Source: VFBF01 sp964530695 (lineage in GTDB: Bacteria > Pseudomonadota > Alphaproteobacteria > Caulobacterales > Aquidulcibacteraceae). Taken from it: DNA of 64,000 nucleotides. The stretch spans positions 1-64,000 of the forward strand of contig CAZGYQ010000005.1 in the NCBI GenBank assembly GCA_964530695.1. Reading direction: 5' to 3'. How positions within the stretch are numbered: the stretch's first letter is position 1; each line of letters opens with the position of its first letter. Position numbers and translations under genes: made by a program. Below are positions 16,757-26,131 of the stretch, in pieces. The notes beneath the pieces were generated by a model. The model made no database searches, was not told the DNA's origin, and worked only from the letters and a program-made list of their open reading frames with translations.

Positions 16757-19294
16757 ATGGAGCGTGCGCCGTTCATCTGGACCACTCGGCAGAAGATTGA
16801 TTCCGATGGCTTCTTCGCCGCCATACGCAACGTTCCACCTAGAAATGACGGCCTCAATCGCTGGTTCCTCTTCCGACGTCGCATCGACATTCCGTTCAGG
16901 GTCCGCGGCAGCGAACTCAAGATCACCTGCGATGGAAGATACCAGCTCTTCGTCAATGGAACGCGCATCGGGCGCGGGCCGGTGCGATGCTCGCCGCTCA
17001 AACAGCGATTTGATGACTACAAGGATGTCGGCCTTACCATGGGAGCCAATGTCATAGGCGTCCTGGTGCACACGTACGGCATCGATACCGCTTTCTATGA
17101 GGGTGTGCACGGGCATTGGCGCGCCTGCTTCGGGGACGGGGCGCTCTGGCTGGATGGATCGGCAAAGGGCGCCGGAGACGATTTTCGCATACAAACCGAT
17201 ACAGATTGGCGCGCGCTGACCTGCGACGCCTGGAACAGCGATACGCCGCAGGTGAATTCCGGACTCGGATTCATCGAGGTGTTCGATGCAAACCGTGCGC
17301 CGGAGGGTTGGGCGCAAAAGGAATTTGATGACCGCGACTGGGATGAGACGCATGTTCTTGTTTCCGGTGGCGGCGGACCGGAAGGGCGTTTCGGCGGCGC
17401 CCAGACACGGCCTTTTCCAATTCTGGCGCCTTCGCTGTTGCCCCCGATGCAGGAGAGCGCGCACCTTCCTGAGCGTCGGGTCTGGGCAAGGCGGATCGAC
17501 ACGTGCGACCTTCCCGTCGACCGGATGGCGTATGAAGAGCCGCTTGGATCCGTCAGCCCGGAGCGGGCGCCCAAGACGCAAGACGGGAACGGCTTTCGGA
17601 TCGGTGGCGGCGCGGGGTCGGGGGAGGCGCTGCTTTTTGACTTCGGCGAGATCCTCGCAGGACGTCCCAGGATCGAGTTCGACGCCGATGGCGGGGAAGA
17701 GATCGATATCGTCGTGTCGGAGAGGTTGCCGGGCGAGTTCGAGCCGGACGGCGTAGCGCCGGATGCGCGCATTCAACGCCACCCGATACTCGGCCTGGAC
17801 GCGCACGTTAGCCGCATCGTCGCCCGCCCTGGTCGTCAGACGTTTGAGACCTTTGAATGGGACGCCGTGCGCTGGATGCAGATTCACGTGCGCAACGCCC
17901 CCCGCGGCATCCGCCTTGTCCAGGCATCGGTACTCGCCACCCGCTACCCAGCCGCTGCGCGCGGCGCATTCGAGTGTTCCGATCCGCTATTGAATCAACT
18001 GTGGCGCCTGGGTCGAAAAACGCTCGAACTATGCATGCACGACGGCTGGATCGACTGTCCGTCGCGTGAGCAGCGGCAATGGCTGGGCGACGCGACCGTC
18101 GAGCATCTGGTTGGCGAAGCCGCATTCGGCCCCGAAATTCACGCCTTGAACAGACACTTCCTGCGCTCGGCGGCCGAAAGCCAGAGGCCCGACGGGCTGC
18201 TTGAGATGTTTGCGCCGGGCGACCATCGCCGGTTCGGATGGCTTATTCCGGACTACACGCTGCAGTGGATATTCAACGCCTGGGATCACTTCGAACACAG
18301 CGGCGACTGTGAACTCGCGAGAGAACTTTTTCCGACCATGCTGAGGGCGCTTGAGTGGTTCGAGGCGCTACAGGGGTCGGACGGGCGGATCGCCAATCTG
18401 CCATACTGGCACTTTCAGGATTGGGCCGCTGTCGGGCGGACTGGGTACGCCACCGTCCTCAATGCAGAGCTATGCGGCGCATTCGAGATCGCCGGACGCT
18501 TTGCAGAGGTGCTTGGCTGGAGCCGCGAGCATGCGCGCCGTACCGCCCAGGCCAGTCAACTGAGGTCAGCGCTTGAGGCGCACTGGGATGATGCGCGGGG
18601 GCTCTATGTGGATTGCGTCGACCCGGGTAGCGGAGAAAGGCAGTCGCGCACCTCCCAGCATGCCAACGCGGCGATGATCCTGTGGGGAGGGGCAAGCCCC
18701 GCGCGCGCCAGGGAGGTCGCGGGTAAGATCGGGGACGATGCGCGCCTGCGCCTGACGCCCGCGCCTCCGGTCATTGTCGAGGGTGAGGTCTTTGATCCGG
18801 CGAGCCACATCGTGCTCGCGAATACATTTTTCAGCCACTTCGTCTACGCGGCGCTGGCCAAGGCGGGACGCTTTGATCTCGCGCTCGACCTCATGCAAAA
18901 GCGATACGGCGGCATGGTCGAAAGGGGCGCCACGACGCTTTGGGAGGGATTTGAGCCCCACGCCAGTCTGGCGCATGGGTTCTCCGCGACACCGACGTGG
19001 CAAATGATTCGACACGTCCTGGGAATCGCGCCCGCTTCGCCCGGCTTCGATGCGATCAGCATCCGACCCCATCTCGGAGATCTGGAGTTTGCGAGAGGCG
19101 TTCAGCCTACCAGACTTGGCGACATTGAGGTGACGCTGAGAAAGGTCGACGCGCATATCAGGGTGGAGGTCGTGCTGCCGGAGGCGACATCCGGTGAGTT
19201 GACCGCGACGGAAGGGTATGTTCTCGAAGGTGACTCAAGATTGCCGCCCGGCGAAAGCGTCAGAACGATGCGTCGTGCGCGCGGCAGGGTATGA
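16757..19294 (+). CDS. GH78 alpha-L-rhamnosidase (cytoplasmic)
   Basis: An 845-residue glycoside hydrolase of family 78, releasing L-rhamnose from rhamnosides. N-terminal beta-sandwich regions (about 30-400) precede an (alpha/alpha)6 barrel. The barrel carries the family signature WIDCPSREQRQWLGD (about 431-445) with the expected acidic residues, and the later GATTLWEGF motif. No signal peptide is present, so whole glycosides or short oligosaccharides must enter the cell first. The outer receptor and the GPH symporter offer that route. It starts 13 bases after the fusion gene with GGGAG upstream, and deoR follows 10 bases later. Native substrate could be a flavonoid glycoside or a rhamnogalacturonan fragment; sequence does not decide. 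Confidence 0.92.
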   Translation: MERAPFIWTTRQKIDSDGFFAAIRNVPPRNDGLNRWFLFRRRIDIPFRVRGSELKITCDGRYQLFVNGTRIGRGPVRCSPLKQRFDDYKDVGLTMGANVIGVLVHTYGIDTAFYEGVHGHWRACFGDGALWLDGSAKGAGDDFRIQTDTDWRALTCDAWNSDTPQVNSGLGFIEVFDANRAPEGWAQKEFDDRDWDETHVLVSGGGGPEGRFGGAQTRPFPILAPSLLPPMQESAHLPERRVWARRIDTCDLPVDRMAYEEPLGSVSPERAPKTQDGNGFRIGGGAGSGEALLFDFGEILAGRPRIEFDADGGEEIDIVVSERLPGEFEPDGVAPDARIQRHPILGLDAHVSRIVARPGRQTFETFEWDAVRWMQIHVRNAPRGIRLVQASVLATRYPAAARGAFECSDPLLNQLWRLGRKTLELCMHDGWIDCPSREQRQWLGDATVEHLVGEAAFGPEIHALNRHFLRSAAESQRPDGLLEMFAPGDHRRFGWLIPDYTLQWIFNAWDHFEHSGDCELARELFPTMLRALEWFEALQGSDGRIANLPYWHFQDWAAVGRTGYATVLNAELCGAFEIAGRFAEVLGWSREHARRTAQASQLRSALEAHWDDARGLYVDCVDPGSGERQSRTSQHANAAMILWGGASPARAREVAGKIGDDARLRLTPAPPVIVEGEVFDPASHIVLANTFFSHFVYAALAKAGRFDLALDLMQKRYGGMVERGATTLWEGFEPHASLAHGFSATPTWQMIRHVLGIAPASPGFDAISIRPHLGDLEFARGVQPTRLGDIEVTLRKVDAHIRVEVVLPEATSGELTATEGYVLEGDSRLPPGESVRTMRRARGRV

Positions 19295-19304
19295 GTGAAG
19301 AGCA

Positions 19305-20075
19305 ATGCGCCAGAGCGAACGCAGAAGACGAATTCTTGGTCTGTTGACCGACGCGCCGTTCGCCTCGGTGCAGGAGCTGCAAAGTCTCGTCGGCGCGTCA
19401 GAGGCCACTATAAGGCGAGATCTGCGCAAACTCGCCGACGACGGTGCGCTCAAACGGGTACATGGCGGCGTCGAACGGCCTGAGACGCAGGCTGCGCATC
19501 TCTCGGGAACGCCGCTTGCACGGAACAAGCAGATCAATGTGGCGCAGAAGCGCGCTATTGCGAAAGCGGCGGCGAAACTGATCGAGTCTGGCGAGACCAT
19601 TGTCATCGACGGCGGCTCGACAACCTCGCTGATGTGCCCGTTCCTCGCTGACCTGGACTTGCAGGTGCTGACCAACTCGCTGCCCATCGTGGAACAGTTG
19701 CTGACTTCGCCGCGCACGCGGCTGCTGGTGCCTGGGGGCGAAATTTTCCGAGAACAGAGCATTATCCTGTCGCCCTACGACGAGGATGGCACTTCGGAGT
19801 GTTTCGCCTCGAAGATGTTGATGGGCGCCCAGGCGCTGTCACCCGTCGGCTTGTTGCAGGCGGACTCAATTCTTGTTCGGTCGGAGCGGCGTCTCATGGC
19901 GCGCGCCGAAAAGCTGATCGTGTTGGCGGATAGTTCGAAATTTGAGCGCAAGACCGGTCTGGTGCTTTGCCCGCTGAACGAGATTGATGTTGTCGTTACC
20001 GATTCCGGCATCGGCGCGAAGAGCCGCGGCATGCTGGAGAGAGCGGGCGTGGAAGTCGTGATCGCCACCGAGTGA
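19305..20075 (+). CDS. DeoR-family regulator of the rhamnose cluster
   Basis: A 256-residue DeoR/GlpR-type repressor. An N-terminal winged helix (RRRRILGLLTDAPFASVQELQ, then SEATIRRDLRKLADDGALKRVHGG) precedes a sugar-phosphate isomerase-like sensor domain with DGGSTTSL and VLADSSKFER. Family members bind tandem repeats and are released by phosphorylated sugars. It is the last gene of the fusion-GH78-deoR set. The 10-base repeat stacks before five promoters of the cluster are the expected operators, and rhamnulose-1-phosphate or rhamnulose is the likely inducer, by analogy with RhaR of rhizobia. One residue run before the sensor (residues 152-175) is unlike textbook members and may reflect the altered effector pocket. 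Confidence 0.92.
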   Translation: MRQSERRRRILGLLTDAPFASVQELQSLVGASEATIRRDLRKLADDGALKRVHGGVERPETQAAHLSGTPLARNKQINVAQKRAIAKAAAKLIESGETIVIDGGSTTSLMCPFLADLDLQVLTNSLPIVEQLLTSPRTRLLVPGGEIFREQSIILSPYDEDGTSECFASKMLMGAQALSPVGLLQADSILVRSERRLMARAEKLIVLADSSKFERKTGLVLCPLNEIDVVVTDSGIGAKSRGMLERAGVEVVIATE

Positions 20076-20130
20076 AGCGTCAATGCGGCCTGGAGCCCTT
20101 GCGGGGCGGGGCGTAGATCGCCCTGACGGG

Positions 20131-21165
20131 TTACGTCGCATCTATCGCGCGTACGGCCTCACGCAATAGCGCGTACCATGTGCAATCAGGGAGCGAGAAC
20201 GTCGTCGCTCGCGCATTCGCCCTCAGATGGTCGAGACTCGAGGTCGACATGATAGGTACGATGCCTGCCGGATGACGCAGCAGCCAGGCTAGGGCAATTG
20301 CTTCGGGCGCGACTTCCAGCTCACGCGCGACAATGGCAAGCGTTGCATCCAGCGACGTGAAGTCGGTTCCCGGCTGATACGCGCCAGGGAGGCGGCGGCG
20401 CAGCGGCGACCACGCCTGGACCTGGACGCCCTCTATCCGGCAATAATCAAGCAGACTGTCGTCGTGTGGCGCCCACGTGCGCGTCGCCGCGGTGGACGCA
20501 GGCGACCCTGACAGTCTGTGAAAGACAACATCGAGGTGTTCGAGAATACTCAACGTGGCGCCCATGCCGTCCAGAATGTGACGCGGATGGTAGAGGCTCA
20601 CCTGGACCTGATTGACCGCGAGCCGCTGCGGGAGAAGACGCTGGAGCAGGGTCGTCTGGCGCGCGGTGAAATTGCTCAACCCGAAGTACCGGACAAGACC
20701 CCGCGCGTGCAGGTCCCCGAACGCCTCCGCAATATCGTCTGGCTGCATCAAGGGGGTAGGCTGATGGAGCAGGAGGATGTCGATCACGTCCAGACCCAGT
20801 CTGCGAAGGCTGCGTTCGGCTGAGGAGACGATCTCACGCTTGCTGAGGTCGACAAACGGAGAGGCCGGACGCCCCTCGTCGTCGCAAAGGATCTGCCCGC
20901 ATTTCGTCTGAACGATGGATTGCGCGCGCAGCGAAGGCGCGCGCTGAAACACGCGACCCATGACGGTTTCCGAACGTCCGAGCGCATAGGGGCTGGCGGT
21001 ATCAAATAGATTTATGCCGCAATCGAGCGCGCCTCGCATGAGGCGCTCGACGCGGTCGACATCTTCCTTGGTGACAGGCCCCGGGGTCCAGGATGGCAAT
21101 CCTGACAGCCCAAAACCAAGGGCGGATACTTCCAGATCTGTGTGCGGCAGCTTTTGGGTTTGCAT
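20131..21165 (-). CDS. Aldo/keto reductase (aldose dehydrogenase-like)
   Basis: A 344-residue NAD(P)H-dependent TIM-barrel aldo/keto reductase. The catalytic tetrad is visible: Asp and Tyr in NLFDTASPYALG, Lys in VQTKCGQ and His in ILLLHQP. The second half with FGLSNF and WSPL binds the cofactor. It resembles L-fucose/D-threo-aldose dehydrogenase-type members. The start at 21165 is supported by the family N-terminus (KLPHTDLEVSALGFG); codons upstream overlap the transporter gene. It lies 25 bases after the GPH symporter on the same strand, so the two share a transcript. It could reduce lactaldehyde or oxidise a sugar; the direction is not predictable. Confidence 0.87.
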   Translation of the reverse strand: MQTQKLPHTDLEVSALGFGLSGLPSWTPGPVTKEDVDRVERLMRGALDCGINLFDTASPYALGRSETVMGRVFQRAPSLRAQSIVQTKCGQILCDDEGRPASPFVDLSKREIVSSAERSLRRLGLDVIDILLLHQPTPLMQPDDIAEAFGDLHARGLVRYFGLSNFTARQTTLLQRLLPQRLAVNQVQVSLYHPRHILDGMGATLSILEHLDVVFHRLSGSPASTAATRTWAPHDDSLLDYCRIEGVQVQAWSPLRRRLPGAYQPGTDFTSLDATLAIVARELEVAPEAIALAWLLRHPAGIVPIMSTSSLDHLRANARATTFSLPDCTWYALLREAVRAIDAT

Positions 21166-21190
21166 GTCGTGACCGGGTCCGTGAGGAACG

Positions 21191-22561
21191 TCAGGGGCCT
21201 GACGCAGCATTCTTCCGTGACAGGATCTGCGTCTTGAGCGCCTCAAAGCGTGCTTCAGTCAGACCATATCGCGTGAAGGCCAGGAGCGTGCAGAGCCAGA
21301 GCGACAGCGGTATCGCCGCATAGATGTATCGGATGCCGGAAATCGCCGTGTCAGGCTGGAGGTCCGGTGTGAGGCCTGGTTTGAAATGGATGGCCGATAG
21401 CGCGAGGCTCACAATGAAGGCGCCGCCCGTCATTCCGAGCTTGCGACAAAAGCCCCAGGCGCCGAATATCGCTCCTTCGCGCCGCACGCCGCTCCTCAGC
21501 TCATCCACCTCGACTGTGTCCGGCGCCATCGCGTTGGGGAAGAGCTGGGTCGCGGCGTCTCCGATGCCCACAATGACAAGAAGGGCCAACAACAGCGGCG
21601 TCTGGGAGGGCAGGACAAACATCATGGGTACTGTCATGGCCGCCGCAATTGCGAGGCCTGTATAGTAACCGCGTTGCTTGCCGATCGAGCGACCGATAGC
21701 GACCCACAGCGGCGTGGCGCCAACCGCGACGATGCCTCCGATGGACAGGAATATCCCAGCATTCTGCGGTGGTACGCGCATGACGTGCGTAACGAAGTAG
21801 ATGGCGGCGGTGGCTGCTGCGCCGATCGCCAGGTTCTGCAGCAGGAATGCGATCCAGAGAGCACAGAAAGGCCCGTTTTTCAGCACCGCCTCGATCTCGT
21901 CGCCAACGCTGAATCGATGGGGCGTCGCCTCCATACGGGGGGCGTTCGCCGTGGCGAAATAGGCCCAGAGGCCGGTCACGATCATGAACACGCCGACGCA
22001 AGCGCCCAAGAGCCTGAAGCCCTCCGCGAGCGTCGCCTGTGAGCCGAATATGATCGGGGCGCCAAATGCGCAGACAACTCCGCCCAGCCGCGCGGCGAAC
22101 ATCTTGTAGCCCGTGAGCGAGGTGCGTTCCTTGTAGGAACTCGTCATTTCCGCCGCCATTGCGGAGTAGGGGACTTCATAGATCGTCACCGCCGCATTGG
22201 ATGCCATGAAGGACGCCACAAGCAGCGAAAGCCGCAGGGCCAGCGGCGCCTCAGGCGAAACAAAGAACACCGCGCCGAATGCAAGGCCCAGCAGCGGCGC
22301 GCCGATGAGCAGATAGATGCGGCGTCGGCCGAGCGGCGATCTCGTGCGATCGGAAACAGCGCCCATCAATGGATCCGCGAAGGCGTCGATGAGGCGCGGC
22401 AGCATCAACGCGACGCCCGCCATGGCCGGCGGAATTCGCAGCACCTCCGTCGCGTAGAACAACATGAACGCCATCTGCACGACGACGAACGCCGCGATCG
22501 CAAGCTCGCCGATCGCCCACCCCAGTTTGACGCCGAACTCGAGTTTCTCTTCCGAGGCCAT
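21191..22561 (-). CDS. GPH-family sugar:cation symporter
   Basis: A 456-residue, 12-helix transporter of the glycoside-pentoside-hexuronide:cation symporter family (MelB/XylP-like, MFS superfamily). The family signature region after helix 2 reads LPRLIDAFADPLMGAVSDRTRSPLGRRR, carried in part by AFADPLMG and GRRRIY. No fused regulatory domain is present. The ATG at 22561 has GGAG upstream. It is divergent from the esterase gene across operator stack 3 and is followed by the aldo/keto reductase. It is the probable inner-membrane route for the rhamnoside, consistent with the cytoplasmic GH78. Confidence 0.88.
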   Translation of the reverse strand: MASEEKLEFGVKLGWAIGELAIAAFVVVQMAFMLFYATEVLRIPPAMAGVALMLPRLIDAFADPLMGAVSDRTRSPLGRRRIYLLIGAPLLGLAFGAVFFVSPEAPLALRLSLLVASFMASNAAVTIYEVPYSAMAAEMTSSYKERTSLTGYKMFAARLGGVVCAFGAPIIFGSQATLAEGFRLLGACVGVFMIVTGLWAYFATANAPRMEATPHRFSVGDEIEAVLKNGPFCALWIAFLLQNLAIGAAATAAIYFVTHVMRVPPQNAGIFLSIGGIVAVGATPLWVAIGRSIGKQRGYYTGLAIAAAMTVPMMFVLPSQTPLLLALLVIVGIGDAATQLFPNAMAPDTVEVDELRSGVRREGAIFGAWGFCRKLGMTGGAFIVSLALSAIHFKPGLTPDLQPDTAISGIRYIYAAIPLSLWLCTLLAFTRYGLTEARFEALKTQILSRKNAASGP

Positions 22562-22578
22562 CAACTGCTCCGCATGGG

Positions 22579-22638
22579 CGATCAAATGCGATCTGTTATG
22601 ACAGAAAATGCTTGTCAATGATAATTCATGACCTAAGC
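22579..22638. promoter_or_regulatory. DeoR-type operator stack 3
   Basis: Six decamers in phase begin CGATC, CGATC, TGACA, TGCTT, TGATA and TGACC at 22579, 22589, 22599, 22609, 22619 and 22629. They fill the whole 98-base divergent gap between the symporter and the esterase, so one stack can control both. Confidence 0.7.
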
Positions 22639-22659
22639 TCCTCTCATTGAGGAAGCTTG

Positions 22660-23628
22660 ATGACAGACGCCGACGCGCTCGACGCCCAACTCGATCCAGA
22701 CATGCTCCCGATTGTTCTGACGATGCGACAGCGAATGATGGAACGCACGCCCATGACGGCGGTCTCGCCAGTCGCCATGCGCGAGCGGGCATCGGCGGAT
22801 TTCTCCATATGGAATCGCGATCCGCCCATGATTGGGGAGGTCCGCGATCTCGTTCTTGACGTCCAGCCGCAGCGGCTGCGAGCGCGCCTGTATTCGCCGA
22901 GCCAAAAGATCCCCGGCGGGGGCGTGCTCGTGCATTTTCACGGCGGCGGCTGGGTGATCGGTGATCTCGACTTTGAAGACCGGGCCTGCAGGATCGTGGC
23001 TGAGCGCTCCGGGGTGAGCATTCTCTCAGTAGACTACCGTCTAGCGCCAGAGACAAGGTTCCCGGAGCCGGTGCATGACTGCGCCAACGCGGTGCGTTGG
23101 GCGCGTGCGCATGCGGCGGAACTCGGCGTGTCGCCAGACAAGGTCGCTGTCGGCGGCGCTTCGGCCGGCGCGAACCTGGCCATGGGCGCTGCATTGGCGC
23201 TGCGCGATTCGGGAGAGCCCGCACCCTTGTTCCTCGTACTGCTGTACGGGGTCTTCTCGATGCGCACGGACTCCCCATCCTATCAAACATTCGGGACGGG
23301 CCGGTACGGGTTGGGCGGAGATGCGCTCGACTTCTTCATGAGTCTCTATCTCAGAAGCCGCGAAGACCGCATGCATCCCTATGCCTCTCCGATTCTGGGA
23401 GACCTGCGGGACATGCCGGCAACTTTCCTTGTTGCGGCGAGCATGGATCCCTTGCGTGACGATAGCCATGAAATGGCCAAAGCGCTTCGGGCGGCTGGCG
23501 CGAAGGTCGAGCTGCGCGAGTATTCAGGCGTTATCCACGGCTTCACGCAATTTTCGGCGGCCTGCGCAAAGGGTCAGCTCGCGCTGGAAGAAACGGCCGA
23601 TGTGCTTCGGTCGGCGTTGGGGGCGTGA
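22660..23628 (+). CDS. HSL-family alpha/beta hydrolase (esterase)
   Basis: A 322-residue hormone-sensitive-lipase-type serine esterase. The oxyanion motif HGGGW, nucleophile elbow GGASAGAN, acid in ASMDPLRDD and histidine in VIHGF are all present. No signal peptide is seen. The ATG at 22660 has GAGGAAG upstream; a TTG three bases earlier is less likely. It is divergent from the symporter under stack 3. In this setting it could remove acyl groups (acetyl, feruloyl, coumaroyl) from imported rhamnosides so that GH78 can act, which is inference. The class II aldolase follows within 75 bases. Confidence 0.88.
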   Translation: MTDADALDAQLDPDMLPIVLTMRQRMMERTPMTAVSPVAMRERASADFSIWNRDPPMIGEVRDLVLDVQPQRLRARLYSPSQKIPGGGVLVHFHGGGWVIGDLDFEDRACRIVAERSGVSILSVDYRLAPETRFPEPVHDCANAVRWARAHAAELGVSPDKVAVGGASAGANLAMGAALALRDSGEPAPLFLVLLYGVFSMRTDSPSYQTFGTGRYGLGGDALDFFMSLYLRSREDRMHPYASPILGDLRDMPATFLVAASMDPLRDDSHEMAKALRAAGAKVELREYSGVIHGFTQFSAACAKGQLALEETADVLRSALGA

Positions 23629-23700
23629 GGCCGGGATGTGCGCACCGGCGCCAGAAATTACTGCGCTGACCCACTGCTCGGCGGCATCGCGGCGGCAGAG

Positions 23701-24756
23701 ATGACGCTCCTGGGACGGCTTGAGCACGTTACCGCGAACATCGGCCGCGATCGCTTGCTGACGCAAGGTGCGGGCGGCAATACCTCGTTCAAGTGCGACG
23801 AGGATATCTGGGTGAAGGCGTCCGGCGCATGGATGTGCGACGCTGAAGTGAAGCGGATCTTTGTTTCAATGTCTTTGTCGCGCTTGATGGACGCGGTTCG
23901 ATCGGGCGACGAGCGACGGATCGCGGAGTTGTCCGCGAGATGCGCCGCTGCGTCTGGGTTGCGACCGTCCATAGAGGCGGTTTTGCACGCAGTGATGCCT
24001 CAGAGGGCGGTCATTCATGCGCACGCAATCAACAGCGTCGTTTGCTCCGTGCTGGCTGACGGAGGTCAGCGGTTCATGGCGGCCGCCGGACGGCTGGGCG
24101 TCCGCGCGCGCGTCCTGGCGTACGCAAAGCCGGGCTTGCCGTTGGCGAGGGAGGTGGCGCGCAGAAATCTCGAGCATGGCGTGGTCGACGTCCTGCTGCT
24201 TCAAAACCACGGCGTTGTCGTCGCCGCAGGCGATCCGGAAGAGGCGCTCCATCTGCTTCACGCGGTTGAAAAGGAGCTGGCATGGCCAGTGTGGAATCTC
24301 GCTCCGGTGCGGAATCCGCGAAACGAGTCTGACACCTACGAGTGGGATGAACTGCACTCGACAATCGCCTGTGAAGAGAGGCTATGCGCCCGGATTGCGC
24401 GGGCGCCGCTGACGCCGGATCAAGTTGTGTTTCTGGGCGGCGCACCCTCCGTACTGCCAGCGGGCGACACTTTGCGCGCGACGACGTGGCGGACCCTGGT
24501 TGGCGGTGAGTCCCGTCCGACGCCTGCGCTTGCATATGTTCCCGGCCGCGGCGCGTTCAGGCGCATGCATCTATCGCCGGGACAGTTGGCGCAGAGCGAA
24601 GCGCTCTACGAAGTGGCGAGACGATTGGCGCCTGACGCCGAGGTGGTGGGGTTGACATCCGTCCAGGCCGGCGAACTCCTCGGTTGGGAGGCTGAGAAAT
24701 TCCGTATCGCCGCGGACGCCGCGCGCGACGCCCCGTCAGACGATGCCGGCGCCTAG
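23701..24756 (+). CDS. Second class II aldolase/adducin-family protein
   Basis: A 351-residue class II aldolase-like protein with an extended C-terminal part (about 130 residues beyond the aldolase core). Substrate and zinc motifs are GAGGNTSFK, the acid in SIEAVLH, HAHAINS and LLQNHGVVV. A GTG at 23638 would add 21 residues and is the alternative start; the ATG at 23701 gives the usual spacing to GGNTS. It follows the esterase on the same strand. Its last 21 bases overlap the convergent isomerase gene. It might cleave another sugar phosphate or act on 6-deoxysugars from the same glycosides. The cluster already has the fused aldolase, so its substrate is open. Confidence 0.82.
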   Translation: MTLLGRLEHVTANIGRDRLLTQGAGGNTSFKCDEDIWVKASGAWMCDAEVKRIFVSMSLSRLMDAVRSGDERRIAELSARCAAASGLRPSIEAVLHAVMPQRAVIHAHAINSVVCSVLADGGQRFMAAAGRLGVRARVLAYAKPGLPLAREVARRNLEHGVVDVLLLQNHGVVVAAGDPEEALHLLHAVEKELAWPVWNLAPVRNPRNESDTYEWDELHSTIACEERLCARIARAPLTPDQVVFLGGAPSVLPAGDTLRATTWRTLVGGESRPTPALAYVPGRGAFRRMHLSPGQLAQSEALYEVARRLAPDAEVVGLTSVQAGELLGWEAEKFRIAADAARDAPSDDAGA

Positions 24757-26028
24757 CCCTACCGCTCGTCGTTCCTGCGCCTTGCGCTCGCGCCACTGGC
24801 TCTGACGGTACATCGACAGGGGGGCTATCGCACCGCCCAAATCCGCGCGCACCATGGCGAGGATTGGCGAGACATCGATTTTGTAGGCCCGTCGCAACGC
24901 CTGAAACGCCATCATGGCGTCGTTGCGCTCCTGGGCGTCATGAAGTGCGTCTCTGTCGACGAGCACGGCTTTTGCGTAGGCAGCGGTGATGGCTTCAGTC
25001 GAGGAAAGCAGGCTCTCGATCGGGTCGGTCACATTGTGGGACTGGTCGATCATGTAGGCTGGATTGAATGTGTCCGGATCGCGAGATCTGGCTTCGATCA
25101 ACTCGCTAAATACAAGGAACAGTTGATGCGGGTTGATTGATCCGGAATCAAGATCGTCATCGCCGTACTTGCTGTCATTGAAATGGAAGCCGCCGAGTTT
25201 TCCGACGCGATGCAATCGAGCGACGATCTGTTCGATGTTGACGTTGGGGGCATGGTGGCCGAGATCTATGAGACACTGGCACTTCGGGCCGAGTTCCTGG
25301 GCCGCCATCAAGGAGCTGCCCCAGTCCGATATGACCGTGGAATAGAACGCAGGCTCGAAGAGCTTGTGCTCCAGCAGCATGCGCCAGTCAGAGGGCAGGG
25401 CTTCATAGATCACCGCCGTTGAGGCGACGTAGCGGTCGAACGCGCGGTTGAAATCCTGCTGACCCGGAAAGTTCGATCCATCGCCGATCCAGACGGTGAT
25501 TGCTTTCGATCCGATCTTGCGGCCAATCTCGATACACTCGACATTGTGCGCGACGGCTTGCTCGCGCGCCGCATGGTCCGTGGCCGCCAGACTGCCATTG
25601 CGATAGGAATGAAGCTGGTCGGCCTGGTCCTGGAAGGTATTGGAGTTCACCGCGTCAAATCCGAGGCCCAGGTCCGCCGCCTCATCGCGAAGCGCAGCGT
25701 AATCGTTCGTTTTGTCCCACGGAAAATGCAGGGATACCCGCGGCGTTGCGCGACTGAGTTGCTGGACTACGGCGCAGTCCTCAAGCTTTTCGTGGACGTT
25801 GGTGGGCTCACCGGGGATCGCGAACTTCGCGAACCGTGTGCCGCCCCGGCCCGTCGCCCAGCTGGGCGTGGCGATCGAGAAGGCGGCGACGGCCGACGTG
25901 ATCTCGCCGATATCGACCCCGTGGCGCGCAAGCGTCCGCGAGAGCGCGTGATAGTCCTCGTCGAGGGCGGCGCGATGGGCGAGATTGTGGGTCTCGATGG
26001 CGTCCTGGGGGAGCGGCGCGGCGGTCAT
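24736..26028 (-). CDS. rhaI: L-rhamnose isomerase (RhaI type)
   Basis: A 430-residue xylose-isomerase-like TIM barrel matching the L-rhamnose catabolism isomerase of rhizobia and Pseudomonas stutzeri, distinct from enterobacterial RhaA. It converts L-rhamnose to L-rhamnulose in the cytoplasm. Metal and substrate regions are visible as SLHFPWDKT, GHHAPNVNIEQ and FHFNDSKYGDDDLD. The ATG at 26028 has GAGGG upstream. It is divergent from rhamnulokinase over operator stack 4 and overlaps the second aldolase at its 3' end. With the kinase and the fused aldolase it completes the phosphorylating rhamnose route. Confidence 0.92.
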   Translation of the reverse strand: MTAAPLPQDAIETHNLAHRAALDEDYHALSRTLARHGVDIGEITSAVAAFSIATPSWATGRGGTRFAKFAIPGEPTNVHEKLEDCAVVQQLSRATPRVSLHFPWDKTNDYAALRDEAADLGLGFDAVNSNTFQDQADQLHSYRNGSLAATDHAAREQAVAHNVECIEIGRKIGSKAITVWIGDGSNFPGQQDFNRAFDRYVASTAVIYEALPSDWRMLLEHKLFEPAFYSTVISDWGSSLMAAQELGPKCQCLIDLGHHAPNVNIEQIVARLHRVGKLGGFHFNDSKYGDDDLDSGSINPHQLFLVFSELIEARSRDPDTFNPAYMIDQSHNVTDPIESLLSSTEAITAAYAKAVLVDRDALHDAQERNDAMMAFQALRRAYKIDVSPILAMVRADLGGAIAPLSMYRQSQWRERKAQERRAVGLGAGIV

Positions 26029-26040
26029 TGGCGGCCCTCT

Positions 26041-26080
26041 TGATTGATCTTGACGATCATTGAGTGAACGTGATCGATCT
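26041..26080. promoter_or_regulatory. DeoR-type operator stack 4
   Basis: Four consecutive decamers all start with TGA: TGATTGATCT, TGACGATCAT, TGAGTGAACG and TGATCGATCT. They fall in the 103-base divergent gap between rhaI and the kinase and can control both. Confidence 0.75.
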
Positions 26081-26131
26081 TAGCAGCGCGCGATGGATTG
26101 TCCATCGCCGGTTGTCTGGATGGGGTAGGCG

